From Alloyangia pacifica (GTDB lineage: Bacteria > Pseudomonadota > Alphaproteobacteria > Rhodobacterales > Rhodobacteraceae), in the NCBI RefSeq assembly GCF_900116195.1, contig NZ_FOZW01000009.1, forward strand, positions 165,541 to 229,540: a stretch of DNA of 64,000 nucleotides. The letters are read 5' to 3'. The translations under genes and the position numbers were made by a program. The notes below the pieces were generated by a model that worked only from the letters and a program-made list of their open reading frames with translations, was not told the DNA's origin and made no database searches. Positions 50,466 to 58,648 of the stretch are shown here, in pieces (the first letter of the stretch is position 1; each line of letters begins with the position of its first letter).

Positions 50466-52457
50466 ATGGACCAGCAGGGCTTTCAAAGCATCCGGAGATG
50501 GCTTGGCTTCGATGCCGAGACGATGCAGCAGCTTCGGGCGCACGTGTATCCCGCGGAGCAGGGGCGACCGGAGGGGTTGATCGGCCTGATCGTCGCGGTC
50601 GCCTGTGCGGGCCTGGCGATTTTCACGCTGTATGCTGCCTTCGCGATCCCGATGGGCCCGACCCGACTGGCCGCGGCGCACCTCGGCGTTGCCGTTCCGC
50701 TCATCATGCTGATCTACCCGCGGTTCGGGCGTGACGGGAACACCCCCGGCGCGATCGACATCGCGCTGGCCGTGGTCACCGGCATCTCGTATTTCTGGGC
50801 CTTCTACTCGGCCTACCGTTTCCAGGTGCGGATGGCCTATTACGACCCGGTCGAGACGATCGACCTCGTCATGGGCATCATCGCCATCCTGGGCATCTGC
50901 GAGGCGACCCGCCGCACCATCGGCTGGAGCATCGTGGTGCTGGCCGCCTTCTTCGTCATCTACGCGCTGACCGGCCCGTACTGGCCCGGCATCCTCAGCC
51001 ACCGCGGGACCGAGTTCAATCGCCTGATCGAACACCTCTACATCCTGTCGGACGGGATCTTCAATTTCGTGACGGGGATCACGGCGACCTTCCTGTTCAC
51101 CTTCATGATGTTCGGCACCTTCCTGCGTGCCAGCAAGGCCGACAACGTTTTTACCGACCTCGCCATGTCCATTGCCGGTGGCAAGCGTGGCGGCCCGGCG
51201 AAAGTCGCAGTCATCTCCTCGGCGCTGATGGGCATGTTGTCGGGCAGCACCATCTCGAACGTGGCGACCACCGGCGCGATGACCATTCCGCTGATGAAGC
51301 GCGGCGGCTTCTCCCCGAAGGAGGCCGGTGCCATCGAAAGCGTGGCCTCGCTCGGCGGGGCGATCACGCCGCCGCTCATGGGCTCGGGCATCTTCCTGAT
51401 GGTGGCCTTCTCGGGCGTGCCACTGACGACGCTGCTGGCATATTCCGTTGCGCCGGCCATCCTGTATTACATCGGCCTTTACGTCTACGTCGGGATCAAG
51501 GCCCGCAAGCGCGGGCTCGAGGGCCTGCCCGCGGACGAGCTGCCGAACTTCTGGCAGGTGTTGCGGATGGGCGGGCACATCTTCATTCCCGTGGCCATCC
51601 TGATCACCCTGCTCTTGATGGGCTATACCGCTTTCTACGCCAGTGCGGCCTGCGTGGTCCTGACCCTGGTCGTCGGGGCGATGCGTGTCGGCACGCGGCT
51701 GAAACCGGGCGAGATCTGGGTCGCCCTCGAGGCCTCGACCCGCGTGGTCCTGACCTTGACCGCGCTGTCGGCCAGTGCCGCGCTGGTCTATGGCGTGATG
51801 ACGAAGACCGGCCTGATCGTGAAGGTCTCGTCGATCATCCTGTCGGTGTCGGGCGGGTCGCTGTTCGTCGCGATCATCCTGGTCGGGCTGATGTCCTACA
51901 TCCTTGGCATGGGTCTGCCGGTGACGGCGGCCTACGTGCTGATCTCGGCGCTCAGCTCCTCGGCGCTGGTCGACCTGGGCACCAGCATCCTGGTGGCGCA
52001 CATGATCATCTTCTGGTTCAGTCAGGATTCGACCATCACACCACCCATCGGGATGACAGCCTTCGTTGCGGCAAGGGTCGCCGGGGCCTCGCCGATGGCC
52101 ACGGGGATGGAGGCCGTGAAACTGGCGAAGGCCCTCTATATCCTGCCGTTCGCCTTTGCCTACTCCGACCTGATGAGCGGCAACCTGTGGCAGGTCTTCG
52201 TCGACGCGCTCCCGCTTGCGGTGATGTTCTCGATCCTGCCGACCGTGTTCGAGGGCTACGCGCTGAAACGGCTGGGACTGCTCGAACGGCTTGCCATGCT
52301 TGTCGCGACGGTGCTGCTGTTCTTCGGCTCGGTCGCAGATCCGCTGTGGCTCGAGGCGCTGAGCAGCCTGGCCGGCATCGCCGTCGCCGCGCTGGTGCTT
52401 TTCAACCAGAAACGACAGCTCGACACGGCGCAGGCACTCCCCGCGCACGCCACCTAG
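50466..52457 (+). CDS. TRAP transporter fused permease (TAXI type)
   Basis: A 663-residue fused small/large TRAP permease. Characteristic stretches: GGPAKVAVISSALMGMLSGS, TISNVATTGAMTIPLMKRGG, SVASLGGAITPPLMGSGIFL, TYLG-type GMGLPVTAAYVLISALSSSA and STITPPIGMTAFVAARVAGA. It has a hydrophilic N-terminal 45 residues before the first helix. Pairs with the preceding TAXI protein. The gene converges on the Rossmann-fold gene at 52503 with a strong hairpin between. Confidence 0.92.
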   Translation: MDQQGFQSIRRWLGFDAETMQQLRAHVYPAEQGRPEGLIGLIVAVACAGLAIFTLYAAFAIPMGPTRLAAAHLGVAVPLIMLIYPRFGRDGNTPGAIDIALAVVTGISYFWAFYSAYRFQVRMAYYDPVETIDLVMGIIAILGICEATRRTIGWSIVVLAAFFVIYALTGPYWPGILSHRGTEFNRLIEHLYILSDGIFNFVTGITATFLFTFMMFGTFLRASKADNVFTDLAMSIAGGKRGGPAKVAVISSALMGMLSGSTISNVATTGAMTIPLMKRGGFSPKEAGAIESVASLGGAITPPLMGSGIFLMVAFSGVPLTTLLAYSVAPAILYYIGLYVYVGIKARKRGLEGLPADELPNFWQVLRMGGHIFIPVAILITLLLMGYTAFYASAACVVLTLVVGAMRVGTRLKPGEIWVALEASTRVVLTLTALSASAALVYGVMTKTGLIVKVSSIILSVSGGSLFVAIILVGLMSYILGMGLPVTAAYVLISALSSSALVDLGTSILVAHMIIFWFSQDSTITPPIGMTAFVAARVAGASPMATGMEAVKLAKALYILPFAFAYSDLMSGNLWQVFVDALPLAVMFSILPTVFEGYALKRLGLLERLAMLVATVLLFFGSVADPLWLEALSSLAGIAVAALVLFNQKRQLDTAQALPAHAT

Positions 52458-52464
52458 GAAAGCG

Positions 52465-52494
52465 CCCGCCCCCTGCCGCGCGACAGGGGGCGGG
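52465..52494. terminator. Bidirectional terminator-like hairpin
   Basis: A perfect 11-bp stem CCCGCCCCCTG/CAGGGGGCGGG with an 8-nt loop lies between the convergent permease and Rossmann-protein genes. No U-tract on either side. Confidence 0.6.
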
Positions 52495-52502
52495 CAGATC
52501 GT

Positions 52503-53588
52503 TCAGGCTGGCTGCGCCAGCAGGCGGTCCCGAAGGCGGCACATCCGGTCGGCCGCAGCGGGGAAGTCGGACAGAGCGAACCCGTCCGCCAGATCCGCAT
52601 CATATGCCGCCAGCGCCTCGGCCAGCCGCCCGTGGAAACGCAGCGCGCCATCGGCCACGGTCAGCCCGCAACGGAACTCGTAATCCAGCTGCCATGCGAT
52701 GGCCGTGTCACGGTCCAGACCCTCGGGCAGATCCAGCGCCATCTTGCCGTCGCTGGTTCGCACCGGGTACCCACCGGGGAGCCCGTCGACGCCCGGCGCA
52801 TGCCCCTGCCAGTCCGTCCCCTCGAGCAGGGCGAGGAAGAGCGGAACGCCAGTGGCCCCCGAAATCGGAATCGCGGGCCCCAGCGTTAGCCGGACCCGCG
52901 CGAAGCGGTCGCGGATATCGTCCAACTCGGCACCGTCCAGCCAGACACGCGGCAGCGGGAAGTGCTCCGGCGCCGTCTCGCCCCGCCATGGCCAGAGGTT
53001 CTGGTGATGCGCAAGGACCTTGAGGCGCCCCGGCTCGCGGAGGCCCAGTTCTCCGGCGAAGGCCGCGGCGAGAATCGCCACGTTGCCTGCGCCGCACAGG
53101 ACCGGGTGACCAAGCGCCTTCAGCAGGGCGTTGGTGCCGTCAGGGTAGCAGCAGTTCACCAGCAACGGCGTCTGCTCCGAGCGTCGCACCGCGGCAAAGA
53201 GGCGATCCGCCAGCACCGCCTGCATCGGCACGCTCAGGCTCAGCGTGCAGGTTCTGAGCAGGCTTTCCCATGCGCTGTCGCCGCTGAAAAGGGCGGTCGG
53301 CGATTGCAGCGAGGCGGCATGTACCACCAGCCGTGGTCGGTGGGTTTCGATCAGCCGGTCCAGCGCGGTATTGCTGTCCCAGTCGATGATCTCGGTCACC
53401 ACCTCGAGCGGGCGCCCGGCGATTGCGGCGCGGGCGTTCGCCGCCACACGCAGCCAGTTGAGCCGGTTGGCCTCTTCGGCGCGTGCGGCAACCACGACAC
53501 GCAGCGGCCGAGTGACCAGAAGGGCCAGATCGCCCAGGATCCGTTCGGCGAAGTTGCCGGTTCCGGTGAGCAACAAATCAGCAGTCAT
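52503..53588 (-). CDS. Rossmann-fold NAD(P)-binding protein of unknown function (paralog A)
   Basis: A 361-residue soluble protein. The N-terminus LLLTGTGNFAERILGDLALL looks like a dinucleotide-binding motif. Later blocks are LVVHAASLQSPTALF, LLVNCCYPDGTNALLKALGH, PVLCGAGNVAILAAAF, ISGATGVPLF and APGVDGLPGGYPV. I do not recognise the family; the architecture recalls saccharopine/opine-type dehydrogenases but lacks a motif that proves it. A paralog with the same blocks is at 56647-57729. Start 53588 is chosen by alignment with that paralog. A degenerate IclR-type site lies directly upstream. It is divergent from the flavoenzyme operon. Confidence 0.75.
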   Translation of the reverse strand: MTADLLLTGTGNFAERILGDLALLVTRPLRVVVAARAEEANRLNWLRVAANARAAIAGRPLEVVTEIIDWDSNTALDRLIETHRPRLVVHAASLQSPTALFSGDSAWESLLRTCTLSLSVPMQAVLADRLFAAVRRSEQTPLLVNCCYPDGTNALLKALGHPVLCGAGNVAILAAAFAGELGLREPGRLKVLAHHQNLWPWRGETAPEHFPLPRVWLDGAELDDIRDRFARVRLTLGPAIPISGATGVPLFLALLEGTDWQGHAPGVDGLPGGYPVRTSDGKMALDLPEGLDRDTAIAWQLDYEFRCGLTVADGALRFHGRLAEALAAYDADLADGFALSDFPAAADRMCRLRDRLLAQPA

Positions 53589-53605
53589 ATATCGTATCCC
53601 AATAC
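53589..53605. promoter_or_regulatory. Degenerate copy of the IclR-type operator
   Basis: On the minus strand this reads GTATTGGGATACGATAT. It matches the ligase-promoter site GTATTGGAATGCAATAC at 13 of 17 positions and directly abuts the start of paralog A. Weaker than the other two sites. Confidence 0.4.
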
Positions 53606-53690
53606 ACTTCATTACCTAGTAATGTTTTTTATTGAATGATCTGTGTCAATCGGGAATGCTCGATGCAAAGACGCCACCCGGAAGACCCCA

Positions 53691-54020
53691 ATGACCTCAG
53701 ATTCCCAAGCTGCGCCGGCACGGTTCCACCGCCTGGCCGAGATACGCAATCCGATAGCCTTCACCCTCGACGGTGTTCCGCAGGAAGCCGAGGCGGGTGA
53801 CACGTTGCTTTGTGCCGTGCTGACCGTGCGCCCCGCGCTGCGTCGCAACCTCGCCGATGGCGAACTGCGCGCCGGGTTCTGCCAGATCGGTGCCTGCCAG
53901 GACTGCCTGGTCCGCTGCAACGACGTGCCCGTTCGCGCCTGCCTGACGCCGCTGAACCCGGGCGACCGGATCGAACTGGTCCTGGACGTACCGACCCAGG
54001 ACGGTGGAGGCGAGACATGA
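53691..54020 (+). CDS. [2Fe-2S] ferredoxin-like subunit of an opine/hydroxyproline-type dehydrogenase
   Basis: A 109-residue small iron-sulfur protein. The plant-type cluster motif C64-x4-C69-x2-C72-x11-C84 (GFCQIGACQDC ... ACLTPL) is complete. It resembles the gamma subunits (HcnA/LhpF-like) of bacterial amino-acid/opine dehydrogenases. Its TGA overlaps the ATG of the next subunit (ATGA). It would carry electrons from the flavin subunits to the respiratory chain. A start at 53643 is open but lacks homology. Confidence 0.88.
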   Translation: MTSDSQAAPARFHRLAEIRNPIAFTLDGVPQEAEAGDTLLCAVLTVRPALRRNLADGELRAGFCQIGACQDCLVRCNDVPVRACLTPLNPGDRIELVLDVPTQDGGGET

Positions 54021-55405
54021 GCCTGCCATTTGTCGTCGTAGGGGCGGGGCCCGCCGGGATTGCCGCCGCCGAGGTCTTCGTGGACGCGGGCTGCGAGGTC
54101 GTGCTGCTGGACGAGAACACCGCCCCTGGCGGGCAGGGATACCGCAGGCTGGGCAATGAAAGCGACAAGCGCGCGACCCAGCTGCTGGGAGCCTCCTCGG
54201 AAGGGTCGTACCGGGCCTTCCATGCCCGCGCCGATGCTGTGACCGCCAAGGTCGACTACCGTCCCGGCACCACGGTCTGGCATGTGATGGACAACGTGCT
54301 TCAACTTTCGCGCGGCACCGTGCTCGACGAGATCGAGGCCCGCGCCATCGTTTTCGCCACCGGCGCGAGCGAACGGATCCTGCCGGTGCCGGGCTGGACA
54401 AAGCCCGGCGTCTACGGGCTGGGCGGGGCGCAGACCCTGCTGAAGCGGAGTTTCGCGGCGATCGGCAAGCGGACGGTGTTCTGCGGCAGCTCGCCGCTGC
54501 TGTATCTCGTCGCCGCACAGTATCACCGCGCCGGCGCCACAGTCGCCGCGGTGCTGGACACCTCTCCGAAGGCGGGCAAGCTGCAGGCGCTGCCGGGGCT
54601 GGCCGCGCGCCCGGGCCTGCTCGCCGAGGGCCTGCGGAGCCGCATCGCGCTGATGCGTGCAGGCATTCCCGTGCACGACGGTGTCAGCCTCGAAGCGATC
54701 ACCGGGACCGAGGGCGTCGCCGGGCTCTCGTGGCGCGATGCCCGCGGTCGCGCGCAGACCACCGACTGCGATGCGGTCGGGCTGGGTCACGGGCTGCGGC
54801 CCGAAAGCCAGCTGGCCGAGATCGCCGGCGCGGAGATGGTCTATGACGATGGCCTGCGGACATGGGTTCCGTCCGGCACCGAGGCCACCGCGGTTGCCCC
54901 GGGCATCTACACCGCCGGTGACGCACGGCGCATTCGCGGTGCCGAGGCCGCGCTGATCTCGGGCGCGCGCGCGGCCGCCGCCGCACTGAAGGACGCCGGT
55001 GTCGCGCCCGGGCACGGCGCCATTCCGGCCGAAAGCGCGCTGGACGCCCACGACAGGTTCCAGTCCGGTCTGCGCAAGGCCTTCGCGTGGCCGCGCGGTG
55101 CCGAGGCCGTGGCGGCATTGCCCGACGATACCGTCATCTGCCGTTGCGAACACGTGACGGCCGGCACCCTGCGGACGCTGCTGCGCGAAGGTCGCGCCGA
55201 GGGGGACCCGAACCGCGTGAAGGCGCTGAGCCGCGTCGGCATGGGCCGTTGCCAGGGCCGCTTCTGCGGGGCCGCCGCCATCGAGATCATAGAGGCCGCC
55301 GCTGTCCCCACATCCGGCACCACGTCCGAACCGGGTCGCCTGCGCGCGCAGCCGCCGGTTCGCCCCGTGCCGATCTTTTCGAACCCCGAGGAGGACCTGT
55401 CATGA
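54017..55405 (+). CDS. FAD/NAD(P)-binding oxidoreductase subunit with C-terminal BFD-like [2Fe-2S] domain
   Basis: A 462-residue subunit. N-terminal FAD site VVVGAGPAGIAAAEVFVDAG with VVLLDENTAPGGQGYR; second nucleotide site at FATGASERILPVPGWTKPGV. The C-terminal cluster ligands are C375, C377, C412 and C417 (CRCEH ... GRCQGRFC), a bacterioferritin-associated-ferredoxin-like fold. This layout matches alpha subunits of opine oxidases, hydrogen-cyanide synthase HcnB and D-hydroxyproline dehydrogenase. It overlaps the flanking subunit genes by 4 bp on both sides, implying equal stoichiometry. Confidence 0.9.
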   Translation: MSLPFVVVGAGPAGIAAAEVFVDAGCEVVLLDENTAPGGQGYRRLGNESDKRATQLLGASSEGSYRAFHARADAVTAKVDYRPGTTVWHVMDNVLQLSRGTVLDEIEARAIVFATGASERILPVPGWTKPGVYGLGGAQTLLKRSFAAIGKRTVFCGSSPLLYLVAAQYHRAGATVAAVLDTSPKAGKLQALPGLAARPGLLAEGLRSRIALMRAGIPVHDGVSLEAITGTEGVAGLSWRDARGRAQTTDCDAVGLGHGLRPESQLAEIAGAEMVYDDGLRTWVPSGTEATAVAPGIYTAGDARRIRGAEAALISGARAAAAALKDAGVAPGHGAIPAESALDAHDRFQSGLRKAFAWPRGAEAVAALPDDTVICRCEHVTAGTLRTLLREGRAEGDPNRVKALSRVGMGRCQGRFCGAAAIEIIEAAAVPTSGTTSEPGRLRAQPPVRPVPIFSNPEEDLS

Positions 55406-56577
55406 GCTTTGACGTGGATACCGACGTCATCGTCCTTGGCGCGGGCAGCGTCGGTTGTTTCACGGCGCTGTGCCTGCGTGAACGCGGCATCGCGGTGACG
55501 GTGCTGGACCAGGGTCGGCCCGGTCAGCAATCCAGCGGCGTGAACATGGGCTCGCTCAGGCTGCAGGGCCGCTACCTTGGTCAGCTGCCCCTCGCTCTGC
55601 GCTCGCAGGAACTGTGGGAGCAGGCCGAAGAGCGGCTTGGCGCGCGGCTGGACTACCACCGCGGTGGTCTTCTCTACGTCGCGACCAGCGATGACGAGCT
55701 GCAGAGGCTCGAGAAGATGGCCCGCACCGAGGCCGAACTTGGCCTGCAAACCGACATCATGGACGGCGCCGCGATGCACGCGCGCTGGCCCTGGATGGCG
55801 CATTGGGAACATGGCGGAAGCTGGTCGCCGCAGTCGGCGACGGTGAATTCGCGGCTGGTCACGCCGGCCCTGGCCCGCAAGGCCGAGGCGCTTGGCGCGG
55901 AATTCGTGATCGGACCGGAAATCGTGGCGCTGGAGCCGGTGGACGAAGGCGTGATCCTGACGGCCCGTGACGGGCGCCGGTTCCGGTGCCGCCGGCTGGT
56001 CAACGCGGCCGGCTTCTGGGCGGGCCGCGTGGCCGAGATGCTGGGCGAGCCGGTGCCGATCTTCGCCGCAGGTCCGGTGCAGGTGGTCAGCGAGCCCGTT
56101 CCCCACTTCCTCGACGCGATGATCTACACCAGCGATAGCAAAGTGATCTTCCGCCAGACGCGCCGCGGCAACATGCTGGTGGCCGGGCATCCGCGCATTC
56201 CCGTCGACGCGGTCGCGCGCCGCTCACGGGTGCCTGCGGGCAAGACGTTGCGGAACTTCCGCCGCATGTTGCGGCTGGCGCCTCACCTCGAGGGGACGAC
56301 CATCCTGCGCAGCTGGACCGGGATCGAGGGCTACCTGCCCGACATGCTCCCGGTGCTCGGCGAAAGCCGCCGCCACTCCGGCGTGATCCACGCATTCGGC
56401 TTCTCGGGCCACGGCCTGCAGATCGCCACCGGCGTCGGCGAGGTCGTCGCGGACCTGCTGAGCGAGGGAGGTACCCAGATGCCGATCGCGGATTTCGCGG
56501 TCGACCGCTTCTCGGGCAAGCTGCGCGACGATGTGGATCTGCGTCACGAGTTCGAGGACGACGTCAAGCACGCCTGA
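55402..56577 (+). CDS. DadA-like FAD-dependent oxidoreductase, catalytic subunit
   Basis: A 391-residue flavoenzyme of the D-amino-acid/glycine/sarcosine oxidase superfamily. FAD site DVIVLGAGSVGCFTALCLRE with VTVLDQGRPGQQSSG; later RRLVNAAGFWAG and GYLPDMLPVLGESRRHSGVI plus FGFSGHGLQIATGVGEVVAD, the C-terminal FAD contact. It is the likely substrate-oxidising (beta) subunit, acting on a secondary or primary amine, imino acid or opine. GAGGAGG lies 7 nt before the ATG. An intrinsic terminator follows, so the three-subunit operon ends here. Confidence 0.9.
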   Translation: MSFDVDTDVIVLGAGSVGCFTALCLRERGIAVTVLDQGRPGQQSSGVNMGSLRLQGRYLGQLPLALRSQELWEQAEERLGARLDYHRGGLLYVATSDDELQRLEKMARTEAELGLQTDIMDGAAMHARWPWMAHWEHGGSWSPQSATVNSRLVTPALARKAEALGAEFVIGPEIVALEPVDEGVILTARDGRRFRCRRLVNAAGFWAGRVAEMLGEPVPIFAAGPVQVVSEPVPHFLDAMIYTSDSKVIFRQTRRGNMLVAGHPRIPVDAVARRSRVPAGKTLRNFRRMLRLAPHLEGTTILRSWTGIEGYLPDMLPVLGESRRHSGVIHAFGFSGHGLQIATGVGEVVADLLSEGGTQMPIADFAVDRFSGKLRDDVDLRHEFEDDVKHA

Positions 56578-56612
56578 GCGCGGAGACCGGCACATGTCCG
56601 GGTGAACGTTTG

Positions 56613-56643
56613 CATGCAGCCCCGCGCGGGGCTGCATGTTTTT
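56613..56643 (+). terminator. Rho-independent terminator after the flavoenzyme operon
   Basis: A perfect 26-nt palindrome (56613-56638, arms CATGCAGCCCCGC/GCGGGGCTGCATG) is followed by five T residues. It lies between convergent genes and ends just before the stop of paralog B. Confidence 0.85.
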
Positions 56644-56646
56644 GCC

Positions 56647-57729
56647 TCAGGCGGCGCTTTGCAGGTTCAGGCGATCGCGCAGCGCGGCCAACACCCCGAC
56701 CGCCTCGTCAAGATCGGTCAGGGCGAAGCCGCGATGCAGCTCGCATCCCTCGGCCTCAAGCGCGTCATGCAGGCTGCCGGTATAATGTGCGATGCCGTCG
56801 GCATCGACGATCATGCCGCTTTCCCTTTCGAAACCAAGGCAGAAATCGACGGCTGCGGCCTGGTCGATGCCTGTGGGCAGGTCCAGCGCCATCGCGCTGC
56901 CGTCAAAGTGCACGGGATAGCCGCCGGGCAGACCGTTCGGCCCGGGCACGTGCCCCGTCCATGGACGCCCCGTCGCCACCGCTTCGATCAGCGTGACGCC
57001 GCTTGCACCCGAAATGTCGATCACGGGTACCGCCGTCAGCTGTGCCTCGCGGAAGCGGGCGAAGATATCGTCCACCTCGGTTTCGCCGATCCAGATGCGC
57101 GCGGCAGGATCGCCCGTGCGTTCCGAGGGCAGCCGGCGCCACGGCCCGACCGCCTGGTAGGGTGCGAGGATCCGCAGCTGCCCGGAATCGCGGCCCAGCA
57201 TTCCGCCGAACATTTCCGACAGGATCGCGACGTTGCCGAGACCCGACAGCACGTCCAGCCCCATGCCGGCGATCAGCGGGTTCACGACGTCGGGATAGCA
57301 GCAGTTGACCAGTTTCGTCTTGCCGCCACGCTCGGCGATGGCGCGGGCGACGTGGCCGGTGATCAGCGCCTGGAACGGCGCGGTCAGCGACAGGCTGGTC
57401 CGGCCGACAAGCTCGGACCAGGCGGTGGCATTGGTGCCGATGATGCTGGCGGTCTGGACCGAGGCGGATTGCACAACCACGCTGGGGGTCAGGGTGTCGA
57501 GGAGGCGCCCGATCTCCTCAGGCGAGGTGAGGTTCGCCGTCTCGAGCGACACGGTGATATCGCGCCCGAACATCCGCGCCCGGGCCTGTGCCGCGCTGCG
57601 CATCCAGCGCATGGCGGTGTCGTTGCGTCCCACAACGGCGATGGAAAGGGGCTCGGCCGCGGTCGCGGCGAGGTCGAACAGGATCCGGCTGGCAAAGGCT
57701 CCGGTTCCGAATAGCGCGATATCGGTCAA
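56647..57729 (-). CDS. Rossmann-fold NAD(P)-binding protein of unknown function (paralog B)
   Basis: A 360-residue protein with the same blocks as paralog A: IALFGTGAFASRILFDLAAT, SVVVQSASVQTASII, LVNCCYPDVVNPLIAGMGLD, VLSGLGNVAILSEMF, RIWIGETEVDDIFARF, DISGASGVTLIEAVATG and PGPNGLPGGYPVHFDG. It starts with TTG (57727-57729), with GAGGA upstream inside the end of the IclR gene; no ATG fits. It follows the IclR gene by one base, so regulator and paralog B are cotranscribed. Function unknown; an NAD(P)-dependent step on the same compound handled by paralog A is the simplest guess. Confidence 0.75.
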   Translation of the reverse strand: MTDIALFGTGAFASRILFDLAATAAEPLSIAVVGRNDTAMRWMRSAAQARARMFGRDITVSLETANLTSPEEIGRLLDTLTPSVVVQSASVQTASIIGTNATAWSELVGRTSLSLTAPFQALITGHVARAIAERGGKTKLVNCCYPDVVNPLIAGMGLDVLSGLGNVAILSEMFGGMLGRDSGQLRILAPYQAVGPWRRLPSERTGDPAARIWIGETEVDDIFARFREAQLTAVPVIDISGASGVTLIEAVATGRPWTGHVPGPNGLPGGYPVHFDGSAMALDLPTGIDQAAAVDFCLGFERESGMIVDADGIAHYTGSLHDALEAEGCELHRGFALTDLDEAVGVLAALRDRLNLQSAA

Positions 57730-57730
57730 A

Positions 57731-58546
57731 TTATCCTCGTTTCAGATTTGGTGTTTCAGACATCTTGTGCGCCGCGGCCATGACCAGCGGTGCATACGTG
57801 CTGCGTCCATTTTCGGCGGACGTGCGCATAAGCGATGAGCCCACCGAGATCGCGGCGACCGGACGGCCCGACGAATTGCGCACCGCCGCGGCGATCGAAA
57901 GGTCACCCGGGTAGATCTGTTCGACGGCAACCGCGTAGCCATCGCGGCGGATGCGCGCCAGTTCGGCCCGGATCTCGTCGGGCTGCCAGATCGTGGATTG
58001 GGTGAAAGGGTGAAGGTCCGACGCCTCCAGCAGGGCATCGGCCTCTTCTTCGGGCAGGGACGCCAGCATGGCCAGCCCCGGAGCCGTGCAGAACGCAGGC
58101 AGCCGCGAGCCGACGACCACGTCGGTGTTCAGCATGTGCCGGCTGAGATAGCGCGAGACGAATATCACCTCGGGCCCGTCGAGAAGCGTCAGGTTGACCG
58201 TCTCCTCGGTGCTTTGGCTGAGGTGCATCATGTAGGGCATTGCCCGCGAAATAAGCGTGTTCGACGAGGCATAGAGGTAGCCAAGCGAAAGGCAGCGGTG
58301 CGACAGCGAATAGCGGCGCGTGCTGGGGCTGCGGATCAGGAACCCAAGCTCGCACAGCGAGTGGATGAAGCGCTGTGCCGCGCTTTTGTTCAGCCCTGTC
58401 TGTTCGGCGATTTCCGACAGGCTCAGCTCTTCCTGGTCGGGCCGGAAGGCGAAAAGCACACGAAATGCCTTCTCCACCGAGTGCACCATCAGTGGATTGC
58501 TCGTCGCTTTGTCCGTTCCGTGCGCAGTCTCGTGCAAATCGGTCAT
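57731..58546 (-). CDS. IclR-family transcriptional regulator
   Basis: A 271-residue regulator with an N-terminal winged HTH (VEKAFRVLFAFRPDQEELSL, SEIAEQTGLNKSAAQRFIHS) and a C-terminal effector domain (YMMHLSQSTEETVNLTLLDG, AFCTAPGLAMLASLPEEEAD, YAVAVEQIYPGDLSIAAAVR). AGAGG precedes the ATG. It is divergent from the acyl-CoA ligase, with a palindrome in between that recurs 34 bp upstream of the TAXI transporter, so this protein is the probable regulator of the 49.4-62.0 kb system. Confidence 0.92.
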   Translation of the reverse strand: MTDLHETAHGTDKATSNPLMVHSVEKAFRVLFAFRPDQEELSLSEIAEQTGLNKSAAQRFIHSLCELGFLIRSPSTRRYSLSHRCLSLGYLYASSNTLISRAMPYMMHLSQSTEETVNLTLLDGPEVIFVSRYLSRHMLNTDVVVGSRLPAFCTAPGLAMLASLPEEEADALLEASDLHPFTQSTIWQPDEIRAELARIRRDGYAVAVEQIYPGDLSIAAAVRNSSGRPVAAISVGSSLMRTSAENGRSTYAPLVMAAAHKMSETPNLKRG

Positions 58547-58610
58547 CTATGCCTCTCCCATTTCGTTTCCAATGCTTGACTCACTGCATCAACAATCGCA
58601 ATATGGTTTT

Positions 58611-58631
58611 AAGTATTGGAATGCAATACTT
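58611..58631. promoter_or_regulatory. IclR-type operator upstream of the acyl-CoA ligase
   Basis: Centre AGTATTGGAATGCAATACT plus one flanking A/T pair: nine of ten base pairs match about the central A at 58621. It lies 18 bp before the ligase ATG and 65 bp from the IclR ATG, so it could serve both promoters. Same motif as 49365-49383. Confidence 0.7.
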
Positions 58632-58648
58632 AGTAACCAAAAAAAGCC

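Noticed and set aside
50448..52448. 666-codon minus-strand frame opposite the TAXI permease
   Set aside because: Same antisense composition (His/Asp/Arg/Gln-rich) and no recognisable domain; the plus-strand permease is unmistakable.
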